15,304 nt of DNA from the NCBI GenBank assembly GCA_958407555.1, contig CATYJC010000033.1:1-15304 (forward strand), in the 5' to 3' direction. The DNA is from an uncultured Collinsella sp. GTDB lineage: Bacteria > Actinomycetota > Coriobacteriia > Coriobacteriales > Coriobacteriaceae. A model generated the notes under the pieces. The model worked only from the letters and a program-made list of their open reading frames with translations. It was not told where the DNA came from and searched no databases. The translations under genes and the position numbers were made by a program. Positions 1-8,010 of the stretch are shown in pieces (position 1 is the stretch's first letter; each line of letters begins with the position of its first letter).

Positions 1-201
1 CGACCTTATATGTCTGCCGCCCGGCGGCGGGGCTCCCGCACAACGGGACCTCGGTTGAGTTCTATCCCTTTGGCAGTCGCTTCGCTTCTGCCCTACTTTG
101 CTGGTATGGCGGTTTGGCGTTGGATCGGTTCTTTCTGATATATGCTGGTTGCGGCTCTTCTTTTGGGAGGAGTCGCTTTTTTGTTGCTAGGAGGTTGGCC
201 C
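1..201. other. Leading stretch, no supported gene
   Basis: No complete gene with a ribosome binding site is visible here. One + frame is open from the window edge to a TGA at 136-138 and another to a TGA at 207-209, so the tail of an upstream gene cannot be excluded, but neither translation is recognisable. The methyltransferase frame extends back to an ATG at 142, but that ATG has no Shine-Dalgarno site. A small inverted repeat (GGCAG at 72-76 against CTGCC about 15 bases later) encloses a CGCTTCGC stretch of the kind also seen in the repeats near 10240. Confidence 0.4.
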
Positions 202-1089
202 GTGACTGATGGGGATGCTCGCTCTGAGCTTCTTTCTGCTGATTGGAATGGCGAATGGATGCGCTTGCAAGCTGGTCGGCATCGGGCTGATGATTCTTTT
301 GAGTGGGATAAGCGTGCTCGGCATTTTCGGCCATTGGAGACTGCCCCGTATGCTCGGGATTTTATAACGCTGTTGGCGCTTGAGCCTGGTGAGTCGGTGC
401 TCGATATGGGGTGTGGGGCTGGGTCGATTGCTATTCCGCTTGCTCAGGCTGGGCATCCTGTGATTGCAGCCGACTTCTCCCCCGCTATGTTGGGCACCCT
501 TGATGCCGGCGTTGAGTATTACGGGCTCGAGGATCTTATTACACCGCTTGAGCTTGCTTGGGATGACGATTGGGATCTGGTTGGGCCGGTTACCAAGGCT
601 GTAGATGTTGCCTTTGCGAGTCGCTCGGTTACTACGAACGACCTGAAGGGGGCACTTGTCAAGCTTGACCGCACGGCTCGTCGGCGTTGTGCTGTCACGA
701 TGGTCGCCAACTCCAGCCCGCGCTATGACCTGCACCTGATGAATGCCATCGGCGCCTCGGTTACCTGCAGCAATGGTTTTGTGTACGCCTTTAACATCCT
801 TATTCAGATGGGCGCACTGCCACAGGTCACGTATTTTGAATCGCCCCGCCGCGACACCTTCGATAGTCTCGAGGCAGGCGTGGCAGACTTTTCTCGCATG
901 CTCGAGCACGGCAACGAGGACAAGATCGACCGCCTGCGCAACTATATCGCCCACCACATGATCGAGAACCCGCATGCCGGTGAGTCGGGATCCAAGGGCG
1001 TACCGCAGGGACGCTACATGCTCGACCACATCCGCAAAGTCCGATGGGCGTTTATCGCCTGGGAGCCGGTCTCCGTACCCCGCCCGTAG
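202..1089 (+). CDS. SAM-dependent class I methyltransferase
   Basis: This encodes a 295-residue protein with a Rossmann-type methyltransferase core. Motif I reads VLDMGCGAGS at about residues 66-75, followed by an acidic strand end (VIAADFSPAML) where the ribose of SAM would bind. The family transfers a methyl group from SAM; the substrate cannot be told from sequence. The GTG start at 202 is chosen because a perfect AGGAGG lies at 189-194 with 7 bases of spacing. The in-frame ATG at 142 lacks such a site and would add 20 hydrophobic residues. Codon use is odd: the first half is rich in T-ending codons (GCT, GGT, CTT, GAT), while from about base 660 it becomes C-ending like the rest of the window. 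The gene reads towards yhbY with 159 bases between them. The fold is secure; the exact role is unknown. Confidence 0.82.
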   Translation: MTDGDARSELLSADWNGEWMRLQAGRHRADDSFEWDKRARHFRPLETAPYARDFITLLALEPGESVLDMGCGAGSIAIPLAQAGHPVIAADFSPAMLGTLDAGVEYYGLEDLITPLELAWDDDWDLVGPVTKAVDVAFASRSVTTNDLKGALVKLDRTARRRCAVTMVANSSPRYDLHLMNAIGASVTCSNGFVYAFNILIQMGALPQVTYFESPRRDTFDSLEAGVADFSRMLEHGNEDKIDRLRNYIAHHMIENPHAGESGSKGVPQGRYMLDHIRKVRWAFIAWEPVSVPRP

Positions 1090-1248
1090 CCCATCTAAAG
1101 CTTGCATCGTCTTCCCGCCCGGCATCCGCATTCTTTGCGAACTGGGCAAACGCACTCCACACCGCGCCGTTCCTGCGCTATCGTGGGACAGCTCACGTAG
1201 ATTAAGGCCCCGTTGCGGGGCGCCCCATAACATAGAAAGCGAGAACCC

Positions 1249-1548
1249 ATGGCACTGACAGGAGCCCAGGTCAAGCAGCTTCGCAGCATGGCCCATCACC
1301 TCAACCCCGCCATCATCATCGGCAAGTCCGACGTCAACGAGGGCACCGTCGAGCAGACGGTCGCCTACCTGGAGAAGCACGAGCTCGTTAAGTGCTCCGT
1401 GCTGGACGGCTCCAGCCTTTCTGCCCGCGAGGCCGCCGAGGAACTCGCCGAGCGCTGCCACGCCGACGTCGTTCAGGTTATCGGCCGCAAGTTCTCGCTG
1501 TATCGCGAGTCCTCGCGCAAGGATATCGAGAAGATCAAGCTCGTCTAA
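1249..1548 (+). CDS. yhbY: YhbY-family CRM-domain RNA-binding protein
   Basis: This 99-residue protein is almost entirely a CRM domain: LTGAQVKQLRSMAHHLNP at the start, then IIIGKSDVNEG, which corresponds to the family's conserved GxxG-type loop, and an EKHELVKCSVLD segment. YhbY proteins bind RNA and, in studied bacteria, associate with the large ribosomal subunit precursor, so a role in ribosome assembly is expected. Length and motif order are typical of the family. The ribosome binding site is weak (GCGAG about 8 bases before the ATG). A perfect 6-bp GC-rich hairpin (1207-1212 with 1216-1221, 3-base loop) lies in the leader, but no clear promoter is visible. The gene ends 27 bases before a strong terminator, so it is probably the last gene of its transcript. 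Confidence 0.93.
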   Translation: MALTGAQVKQLRSMAHHLNPAIIIGKSDVNEGTVEQTVAYLEKHELVKCSVLDGSSLSAREAAEELAERCHADVVQVIGRKFSLYRESSRKDIEKIKLV

Positions 1549-1575
1549 AACCGACTGGCCATACCGAGTAGCCTG

Positions 1576-1608
1576 CGGGCGTCCGAGTGATTCGGGCGCC
1601 CGTTTTTT
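1576..1608 (+). terminator. Rho-independent terminator after yhbY
   Basis: An 11-bp stem (1576-1586 with 1592-1602, one G-T pair) with a 5-base loop is followed by six T residues at 1603-1608. It works only in the + direction, because no T-run lies on the other side. The T-run overlaps the stop codon of the converging regulator gene at 1607-1609. Confidence 0.9.
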
Positions 1609-4603
1609 ATCGCTCGACAAGCACGCGCTTGAGCCTGCCTTCGACCAGGCGCTCATACAGGCGCCTTGTCTCGGGCTCGGGCACGCCTTGAACCTGCTCT
1701 CGCAGGTGGTGCATGTGGCCGCTGTATAGCTCGACAACATCGCGGCGTCGTCCCGCCGCACCGTAAACGCGCATGGCACAGCGAACCATGTCCTCGCGCG
1801 CAGTCTCTTGGCGAAGCCCCGATTCAACGAGCCAAATTGCCGATTGCAGGTCATTTTCCTCGAGAGCGGCATTCGCTCCCCTAATCATGCAGTCGATGTA
1901 CTTGGATTGCATAATGTGGCGCATGCGCGTAAAAAACGTGGGATTGCAACCGGTGGGAACATACAGCGGCCCCGCGTAGAGCTGCTCAACCTTAAGACAA
2001 AGCTCAACCAGGTGAGGGCCTCTCGCGCCCATACGGTTTCCCAGGATCTCGCGGCTCAGCTGGTCAAAGAGCCTTACATCGGTCTTAACGTAGTCGCCGT
2101 TGAGCCCTATGCACTCGTTTTGGATGAGCACGCACGACTTGCCATCCGGCGTTGGACCCAAAGCCGAGCGCAAGCGCGATACCGTCGAATACAGATTGTT
2201 GCGCGCGGCGCTAAACTCGGCATGGGGCCACAACTCCATGGCGATTGTCTCGCGGTCGACCATGGCATCCATGCCCAACGCGAGCCGCTCGGCAAGTGTT
2301 GCCGCCTTTTTGCGACGCCACATCTTATCCGTGATGGGAAAGCCGTCGCGCTCGGCGCGAAATGTGCCAAACATGCGCATCTCAATATGGCCGATCGTAT
2401 CGACAGCCTCAACCTCGCCCGCCTGGAACAGGTGCTCGCTTTCGCCCTCAAAATCATCGCGTAGTGAATACCGCGACAGCTCACGCACCGGAAGCTTCTT
2501 GCGAATCCTGACGGCAGGCTCGCCCAGACAGTGCATCGCAAGACGCGCAAATAGCCGATACGATGGGTCTAAAATCCCCGAGCGATTCATAGACATCCAG
2601 GCGGCAAGATCGCTATCGCGGCCCGCAGCGGCCAGGTGCAGCGCCACGATCCAGGCTTCTGAGCCACCGACCTGCGTCTTGCTAATGTCGAGCAGCTCCG
2701 CCTCTTCGCGAACCGATACCAGCGACGTATTGCGCAGGTACGCCACGCGCTCCAGCAGCAACGCGTTTTCGCGCATGTACGCAATCGATTCGTCGGCGAG
2801 CTTGAGCACCTGAACCGCGCGGAACTTCGCGTTGACCGGCCGCCCCTCCGCCAGCGATTGCCAACCCTCCAGCAATAACCCAAACAGCTGAATTTGATTG
2901 TCACGAACACGCACCGCAAAGCGGTCGAGCTCGCCAAACGCCACATCGTCGGTCACGGGCAAGCCCGCGAGCAGGCGCCGCGCAGCGAGCACCATACGCA
3001 GCCAAATGGATGGCGCCTTAAGCCCGCGGATATCGAGCGCCTCGAGTATCTGCGCCATCTTGTCATCGCGCTCGTCGGGTTTAGCAAACGAGCCGTCGAA
3101 CAGCTCCACCAGCATATGGTCGGCCTGTATGAGAATCCCCGCGATGTCGAGCTCGCAATCATAAGCTTTGCACGCCTTGAGCTTCGCGAGAACATTGCCG
3201 TCTTCCGCTCGCTCGGTTAGGCGGCGCTTGACCTCGATATGCGCGGACAGCATGTCGAGCACCTCGCAGGATGTCTGTTCTTGCACAACAGGGTTGGCGG
3301 GAAGCCCCAGGTCATTGTCGCCGTAAAAGGCGATAGTAAGCGCCTGGGCTATTTTCCAGGTAGCGGGGTCGACCTCGCGGGCCGCCTGGTCACCCGCACG
3401 TTCGATAACGGACGCCATATACCTTGCTAGCTTTGTATTGCACACGCTGACAGCCGCCAGATACACGCCGAGTGCCTCGGCGGGTGTCGACTCTTGCTCC
3501 TGCTTTTCCGCATTGATCATCGCCGACGCCGCACGGCAAATGTCCCCTCCGTGCCCGGTCAGGGCAAGATCGGCCCCATACTGCCCGGCAAGTTCCAATA
3601 CCACATGGCGGTCCAAGAACGCGTCGGCCAGGTCCATAGCCAAATCGCATCGGCCCGCCTTGATCAAAATGCGAGCAGCCCGCGATACAAGTTCGGGACG
3701 GATCTCGGCAACAAGCTTTCGCAGCCTCAGGCGCGCGTTGTCCTTGGCGCCCAAACACCTAAAGGTGCGATCAGACGGATCCATGCCAAAAATCGGATAA
3801 TCGCGCACAAAGATGGACTGGTCGACCATCGAAAGCCTCACGCCGCACGCCTCTAGCTCCGCAATGCGGCCCTCGCCCATCAGTACCATCAAACAGGCAA
3901 CGGTAAACAACAGGTTGTTCTCGAGCGATGCGAGATCGGCCAGCACCGCACCGTACACGTTGACGATTTCGTTCTCGAGCAACCCGGCAACATCGCCCTG
4001 TCCATACATTCCCGTCTGCAGGGCAGATACCAGCTCGGGTACACCCTGTGTGAGCCCATAGAAATCAAGCGATGTGCTGATTGAGAACGCCGTGGCCCAT
4101 GACGAATACTCATAGGCGTGCACCTTGAGCATCTGCGCATTGACTTTTACCGAATCGCCCAGCCCGTGGATAAGCAATCGGTTGGAGGGGCGGCAGGCAA
4201 TAAAGACCCCCGTCCCCGTAGCACGTAAGCTGCGGATTCGATCGATGAGGTCCTCGGTTTCGTGCTGCTCGAGATTGGGCACGTTGTCGATCGCAACGAG
4301 CGAATGAGGTTTGTCCTTAAGCTCATCGGCGACAACCTCGAGCTGCATAAAGAGCTCGCGTCCAATCGCGCGGTCGGCCTCGATAATCCGAACCGGCCCT
4401 CGCGTGGGGTCCGATTTAACCTCCTGCACGTATTGCAGCAACACCGACGTCTTACCAAACCCATCGGGCGCGTAGAGCAAAACAATTCCCGCCTTGCGCC
4501 CTTTAACGATGAGCTCGTTCATCAAGCGATCGCGCCGCACCATATAGCCGCCGCCCGTCGGCATCAACTCGAGGTCGTCAGTATTGCCCAGATCGTTTAC
4601 CAT
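1607..4603 (-). CDS. Large STAND/SARP-type transcriptional regulator
   Basis: This encodes a 998-residue cytoplasmic regulator. Near the N-terminus is a P-loop (APDGFGKTS, residues 45-53), a Walker B-like strand (SLVAIDNV, 101-108) and a sensor-like GVFIACRPS (132-140). This order is that of the STAND NTPases of MalT and large LuxR-type regulators. A long helical middle (about 300-730) may be a TPR-like sensing region. The end is SARP-like: an OmpR-type winged helix from about 740 (IEMRMFGTF, then the KAATLAERLAL and LYSTVSRLRSALG helices), then a BTAD of helical repeats to the C-terminus. The domain order is the reverse of AfsR, where the SARP part is N-terminal. The start is supported by GAGGAG 5 bases upstream. 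Family members bind DNA and switch with ATP or a ligand; the ligand and targets here are unknown. The gene stands alone between two terminators. Confidence 0.9.
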   Translation of the reverse strand: MVNDLGNTDDLELMPTGGGYMVRRDRLMNELIVKGRKAGIVLLYAPDGFGKTSVLLQYVQEVKSDPTRGPVRIIEADRAIGRELFMQLEVVADELKDKPHSLVAIDNVPNLEQHETEDLIDRIRSLRATGTGVFIACRPSNRLLIHGLGDSVKVNAQMLKVHAYEYSSWATAFSISTSLDFYGLTQGVPELVSALQTGMYGQGDVAGLLENEIVNVYGAVLADLASLENNLLFTVACLMVLMGEGRIAELEACGVRLSMVDQSIFVRDYPIFGMDPSDRTFRCLGAKDNARLRLRKLVAEIRPELVSRAARILIKAGRCDLAMDLADAFLDRHVVLELAGQYGADLALTGHGGDICRAASAMINAEKQEQESTPAEALGVYLAAVSVCNTKLARYMASVIERAGDQAAREVDPATWKIAQALTIAFYGDNDLGLPANPVVQEQTSCEVLDMLSAHIEVKRRLTERAEDGNVLAKLKACKAYDCELDIAGILIQADHMLVELFDGSFAKPDERDDKMAQILEALDIRGLKAPSIWLRMVLAARRLLAGLPVTDDVAFGELDRFAVRVRDNQIQLFGLLLEGWQSLAEGRPVNAKFRAVQVLKLADESIAYMRENALLLERVAYLRNTSLVSVREEAELLDISKTQVGGSEAWIVALHLAAAGRDSDLAAWMSMNRSGILDPSYRLFARLAMHCLGEPAVRIRKKLPVRELSRYSLRDDFEGESEHLFQAGEVEAVDTIGHIEMRMFGTFRAERDGFPITDKMWRRKKAATLAERLALGMDAMVDRETIAMELWPHAEFSAARNNLYSTVSRLRSALGPTPDGKSCVLIQNECIGLNGDYVKTDVRLFDQLSREILGNRMGARGPHLVELCLKVEQLYAGPLYVPTGCNPTFFTRMRHIMQSKYIDCMIRGANAALEENDLQSAIWLVESGLRQETAREDMVRCAMRVYGAAGRRRDVVELYSGHMHHLREQVQGVPEPETRRLYERLVEGRLKRVLVER

Positions 4604-4837
4604 GCTTGCTCCTCAACTCGACCATATGGACACCGTAGCTGCAGGACCATATGAGCCGCCCCGTGAATAGCGCGACTTAGAGTTTTTAATTGTCTGCCGG
4701 TACGTGTTTGGCAAGTTTTTGTACAGCGAGGCCCGATGGTAACTTATCCCCCGACCAATAGGTCTTTGCGCAGGTCAATGCGCTTGCCAGCATGTCCCAT
4801 CCCATTTGCAGTGTAGCGCAGTCGGCTATTTTTATTT

Positions 4838-4851
4838 GAGTTGCGCAACTC
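4838..4851. promoter_or_regulatory. Palindrome, candidate operator
   Basis: GAGTTGCGCAACTC is a perfect 14-bp palindrome about 235 bases upstream of the regulator's start codon, in an AT-rich region. This is the form of a dimer-binding operator. The bound protein is unknown; autoregulation by the SARP-type regulator or control by another factor are both possible. Confidence 0.35.
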
Positions 4852-4971
4852 GCCTACTCCTCGCTACCGCCTGCGACTCTATGGTGGCAAATGTGCATAG
4901 AATCTGCTATAGAATGAATCACAAAAATTTAAAACCCTCCAGTCAAGCACGCGGCAAGGTTTCCGTCATGT

Positions 4972-4987
4972 ATACGCCACGGCGTAT
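4972..4987. repeat. Short inverted repeat
   Basis: ATACGCC and GGCGTAT are perfect 7-bp arms separated by 2 bases, directly beside the nagB terminator. The 2-base gap is too short for a good RNA hairpin loop, so a protein-binding site is the likelier reading. Confidence 0.35.
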
Positions 4988-4993
4988 GTCCAC

Positions 4994-5025
4994 TAAAAAG
5001 GCCCCCGCAAAGCGAGGGCCTTTTG
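4994..5025 (-). terminator. Terminator after nagB, probably bidirectional
   Basis: A 9-bp outer stem (AAAAGGCCC with GGGCCTTTT), one mismatch, then a CGC/GCG inner stem and a 3-base loop. Read on the - strand, a run of five T residues follows (4995-4999), 29 bases after the nagB stop. Four T residues on the + side could also end + strand transcripts. Confidence 0.85.
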
Positions 5026-5053
5026 AGAAACTATGTAAGATCGCTTGATCGCG

Positions 5054-5782
5054 TTACTCGCAGAGCGAAAGAGCGGCCTCGTCAGCAACGACAACGCAGT
5101 TGGTGTGCAGCTGCAGGATCGAAGCCGGGCATTTGGGCGTAACCGGACCATAGCACATATCGTGCACGGCCTGAGCCTTGGCCTCGCCGTTGGCGACAAC
5201 CAGGATCATGCGGGCATACATGATGGTCTGGGTGCCCATGGTGTAAGCCTGACGGGGCACGTCATCGATGCTGTCGAACAGGCGGCTGTTGGCCTGAATG
5301 GTGCTCTCGGTGAGGTCGACGCAGTGCGTGCCCTTGGAGAAGTGGTCATCGGGCTCGTTAAAGCCGATGTGACCGTTGTTGCCAATGCCGAGCAGCTGCA
5401 GATCCGGGTAACCGGCGGCAGCGACGATCTTGTCGTACTCGGAGCAGGCAGCGGCGGCATCGGGGTTGGAGCCATCGGGCACGTGCGTGTTGTTCAGATC
5501 GATATTGATGTGATCGAAGAAGTTCTCGCGCATAAAGTAGTGATAGCTCTGGGGATCGTCGTGCGAAAGACCACGATACTCATCCAGGTTATAGGTCCTG
5601 ACCTCGGCAAAGTCAATGTCGCCCTTCTCGTACCAAGCAGCGAGCTGTTTGTAAGCGCCAATCGGGGTGGAGCCGGTGGCAAGACCCAACACGCAATCGG
5701 GCTTGAGGATAACCTGAGCCGAGATGATATTAGCGGCCTTGCGGCTCATATCCTCGTAGTCTTTAGCTTTAATGATTTTCAT
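5054..5782 (-). CDS. nagB: Glucosamine-6-phosphate deaminase
   Basis: This 242-residue enzyme converts glucosamine-6-phosphate to fructose-6-phosphate and ammonia, the last dedicated step of amino-sugar breakdown. The phosphate-binding loop LGLATGSTP is at residues 32-40, the catalytic Asp lies in YNLDEY (Asp67), and GIGNNGHIGFNEP carries His138 and Glu143. The residue matching E. coli Asp141 is Asn here, within a GxGxNGHIGFNEP-type motif. Length is typical of the family. The reading frame continues 55 codons upstream, but the ATG at 5782 matches the usual MKII start and has AAGGA 6 bases upstream. The gene lies downstream of crr and glmM but is separated from crr by 272 bases with a strong hairpin, so it is probably transcribed on its own. 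Confidence 0.96.
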   Translation of the reverse strand: MKIIKAKDYEDMSRKAANIISAQVILKPDCVLGLATGSTPIGAYKQLAAWYEKGDIDFAEVRTYNLDEYRGLSHDDPQSYHYFMRENFFDHINIDLNNTHVPDGSNPDAAAACSEYDKIVAAAGYPDLQLLGIGNNGHIGFNEPDDHFSKGTHCVDLTESTIQANSRLFDSIDDVPRQAYTMGTQTIMYARMILVVANGEAKAQAVHDMCYGPVTPKCPASILQLHTNCVVVADEAALSLCE

Positions 5783-5889
5783 TACGCGTCCTTTCTCGTA
5801 CAAGAGAGGCAAGGCTCCCCTTACAAGCACTTGCCCGCGGCCCGCGTCGGCCGCAACCAACGTGTGCGGCCACCAGGGCGAGGTCGCGT

Positions 5890-5895
5890 AATATA
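5890..5895 (-). promoter_or_regulatory. Possible -10 element for nagB
   Basis: TATATT on the - strand is the most AT-rich -10-like element in the GC-rich nagB leader. No good -35 element is found at the right distance (nearest TCGACG at 19 bases). A direct repeat of GTGTCT (+ strand, just to the right) could be a regulator site. The implied leader of about 100 bases contains GC-rich stems such as GCGGCC/GGCCGC. Confidence 0.25.
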
Positions 5896-5980
5896 TGTGT
5901 CTCGTGTCTAACCGCGTCGAGGCCCCTGCCCGTCCACGGTGACCCAAAGCTGTTTAGCTTCGGACAATCCCCATCTTGCC

Positions 5981-6014
5981 ACGGAGGGCGCCCTCTTTCA
6001 AGGGCGCCCTCCGT
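5981..6014 (-). terminator. Perfect GC-rich hairpin after crr, no T-run
   Basis: A perfect 14-bp inverted repeat (ACGGAGGGCGCCCT and its complement) with a 6-base loop lies 40 bases after the crr stop codon. Neither strand has a T-run after it. Its position between two genes fits a terminator of the T-less kind often proposed for actinobacteria, or a transcript-end stabiliser. Confidence 0.6.
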
Positions 6015-6054
6015 AAACGTGATTGAATTGTAGGCTAAAGGCCAAGCGGAGCGA

Positions 6055-6552
6055 CTAGCGCTCGCGAGCAACGATGAGCTGGTCCATCTCCTCGACATGC
6101 TCGCCAACGGAGCCCTTGATGCTCGAGAACTCAACAGAGTTGCACACCAAGATGGGAACCGTCACATCGTAACCCTCGGCAGCAATTGCCTCGCGATCGA
6201 ACTCGATAAGCACGTCGCCCTTATGGACGACATCACCCACCTGTGCATGCACGCTAAAATGCTTGCCCTCAAGCTGGACAGTGTCCAAACCAACATGGAT
6301 GAGCACGTCTAGACCATCGACCGTGTTGAGCGCAACGGCGTGACCCGTGGGAAAAATGGCCTCGACCTTGGCGTCTGCCGGCGCAATCACACGCGTGCCG
6401 GTAGGCTGAATCGCCACGCCCTGGCCCAAAAGGCCGGTAGCAAACGTCTGGTCTTTGACCTCGGATAACGGAATGACGTCGCCCGAGATGGGAGCATCCA
6501 GCGTAAGGACTCGACCACGCATACCAAAAGACCTCAGGACTTTAGTGAACAT
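6055..6552 (-). CDS. crr: PTS glucose-type EIIA component
   Basis: This 165-residue soluble protein is a single-domain EIIA of the glucose family. It accepts phosphate from HPr and passes it to an EIIB domain of a sugar permease, and it can also act as a regulatory signal. The two active-site histidines are present and 15 residues apart as in E. coli: His71 in PTGHAVAL and His86 in VLIHVGLDTV, the latter being the phosphorylated one. The ATG at 6552 is chosen because GAGGGG lies 4 bases upstream; a TTG seven codons earlier is less likely. No EIIB or EIIC gene is in the window, so it must serve permeases encoded elsewhere. It begins 71 bases after glmM with no terminator between, so co-transcription is possible. 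Confidence 0.94.
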   Translation of the reverse strand: MFTKVLRSFGMRGRVLTLDAPISGDVIPLSEVKDQTFATGLLGQGVAIQPTGTRVIAPADAKVEAIFPTGHAVALNTVDGLDVLIHVGLDTVQLEGKHFSVHAQVGDVVHKGDVLIEFDREAIAAEGYDVTVPILVCNSVEFSSIKGSVGEHVEEMDQLIVARER

Positions 6553-6623
6553 GCTCCCCCTCGGACATACCAATCAATCAAAATAACTTTAACAGTTTAC
6601 CACTTGGCACCCGTTTTTGACCA

Positions 6624-7961
6624 TTAGGGAAGTTCGCGCTTGATAACCTCGACGATGTCGTCAACCACACGCTGGGTCAGCTCGTGCGTCTCGGCCTCGG
6701 CCATCACGCGGACCAGCGGCTCGGTGCCACTCGGACGCACCAGAATGCGGCCGCGGCCGTTGAGCTCCTTCTCGGCGGCAGCGACGGCGTCCCAAATGGG
6801 CTGGCAATCGTCCAGGCCGGCCTTGTTGTCGGAATGCACGTTGACAAGCACCTGCGGGTACTTCTTCATGATGCCGGCAAGGTCGGTGAGGGTGCGGCCG
6901 GTGCGCTTGAGCACGGCCAGAAGCTGCAGGGCCGTCACCAAGCCGTCACCGGTGGTGTTGTGCTCCAGGAAGATGATGTGGCCGGACTGCTCGCCGCCGA
7001 TGACGGCACCGTCCTCGAGCATACGCTCAAGAACATAGCGGTCGCCCACGGCGGTCTGGACCATCTCGAAGCCCTGCTCCTTCATGGCGATGGAGAAGCC
7101 TAGGTTGCACATAACGGTCGAGACGATCTCGGAGTTGGCGAGCTTGCCGCGAGCGGCCAAGTCGGAGCCGCAGATGGCCAGGATATAGTCGCCATCGATT
7201 TCGTTGCCCTCGCTGTCCACGAACAGCACGCGATCGGCGTCGCCATCGTGGGCCAGGCCGATGTCGGCGTGGGTACGCAGTACGAGCTCACGCAGGGGCT
7301 CAAGATGAGTGGAGCCGCACTCGACGTTAATGTCGGTGCCGCAGTAGTCGGTGTTGATGGCATGGACCGTAGCGCCCAGGCGCTGCAGTGCGGCGGGCGT
7401 GGTCTGGCAAGAAGCGCCGTGGCCGCAGTCGACGGCAACAACCAGGCCGTCGAGCTTAAGGCCGTCGAGCGTGTTGATGGCATGATCGACATATGCCTTG
7501 CGGGCGTCCTTCATCTTGATGATGTGACCCACACCGGCGCCGGTCGGCAGCGTGTCGGCAGCCATGGCCTCCTCGGACATGACCCAGGCGCTGATCTCTT
7601 CCTCGACAGCATCGGGAAGCTTCATGCCCTTGCGGCTAAAGAACTTGATGCCGTTGAACTCCGGCGGATTGTGCGAAGCAGAGATGACGATGCCGCCGTC
7701 GAGCTCGTTTTGGACGGTGAGCAGCGCCACGGCCGGCGTAGGGATAACGCCGCAGCAGTGCGGTCGGCCGCCCTCGGCCATAATGCCGGCGGTCAGAGCA
7801 CTCTCGAGCATGGTGCCCGAAAGACGCGTGTCACGGCCGATGCAAATGTCCGGACCAAGGAACTTGGTCGCCGCACGACCAAGGCGAAACGCGAGGTCGC
7901 ACGAGAGGTCGGCGTTGGCGACGCCGCGGACGCCATCGGTACCGAAGATGTTCTGGGGCAT
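6624..7961 (-). CDS. glmM: Phosphoglucosamine mutase
   Basis: This 445-residue enzyme interconverts glucosamine-6-phosphate and glucosamine-1-phosphate, feeding UDP-GlcNAc and peptidoglycan synthesis. It begins with FGTDGVRG (residues 6-13), carries the phosphoserine loop ISASHNPP with Ser96 as the phosphorylated residue, the metal-binding DGDADR (239-244), and the phosphate-binding RPSGTEPLVRVM (409-420). All are intact and the length is typical. The ATG at 7961 is preceded by AAGGAG at 7 bases; the frame extends six codons upstream without a better site. It follows rpsI, from which it is separated by a terminator, as in many Gram-positive genomes. A 6-bp inverted repeat (7980-7985 with 7997-8002) sits in its leader. 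It shares its substrate with NagB nearby. Confidence 0.97.
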   Translation of the reverse strand: MPQNIFGTDGVRGVANADLSCDLAFRLGRAATKFLGPDICIGRDTRLSGTMLESALTAGIMAEGGRPHCCGVIPTPAVALLTVQNELDGGIVISASHNPPEFNGIKFFSRKGMKLPDAVEEEISAWVMSEEAMAADTLPTGAGVGHIIKMKDARKAYVDHAINTLDGLKLDGLVVAVDCGHGASCQTTPAALQRLGATVHAINTDYCGTDINVECGSTHLEPLRELVLRTHADIGLAHDGDADRVLFVDSEGNEIDGDYILAICGSDLAARGKLANSEIVSTVMCNLGFSIAMKEQGFEMVQTAVGDRYVLERMLEDGAVIGGEQSGHIIFLEHNTTGDGLVTALQLLAVLKRTGRTLTDLAGIMKKYPQVLVNVHSDNKAGLDDCQPIWDAVAAAEKELNGRGRILVRPSGTEPLVRVMAEAETHELTQRVVDDIVEVIKRELP

Positions 7962-8010
7962 AGGATCGCTCCTTCCCAAGTGGGCAAAACGCAGTCGCCC
8001 ACCCTAGTCG

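Larger units (their letters stand above)
4604..5053. other. Gene-free region upstream of the regulator
   Basis: No gene is supported in these 450 bases. The region is more AT-rich than its surroundings and must hold the promoter of the large - strand regulator. It contains a perfect 14-bp palindrome (4838-4851), a 7-bp inverted repeat with a 2-base gap (4972-4987), the direct repeat ATAGAAT (twice, 12 bases apart, near 4900-4915) and the nagB terminator. A possible - strand promoter is TTGCCA, 17 bases, AATTAA, about 75-110 bases before the regulator start, but its -10 element is poor. A 26-codon + strand frame from the ATG at 4968 runs through the terminator and is not credible. Confidence 0.5.

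Noticed and set aside
187..1872. A 561-codon - strand open frame across the methyltransferase and yhbY
   Set aside because: It runs through two well-supported genes and a terminator, and its translation resembles no protein family.
4968..5048. A 26-codon basic peptide gene
   Set aside because: It has no ribosome binding site and reads straight through the terminator hairpin.
5783..5947. A 55-residue N-terminal extension of NagB
   Set aside because: The extension has no family similarity, and the ATG at 5782 has a good ribosome binding site and the expected MKII start.
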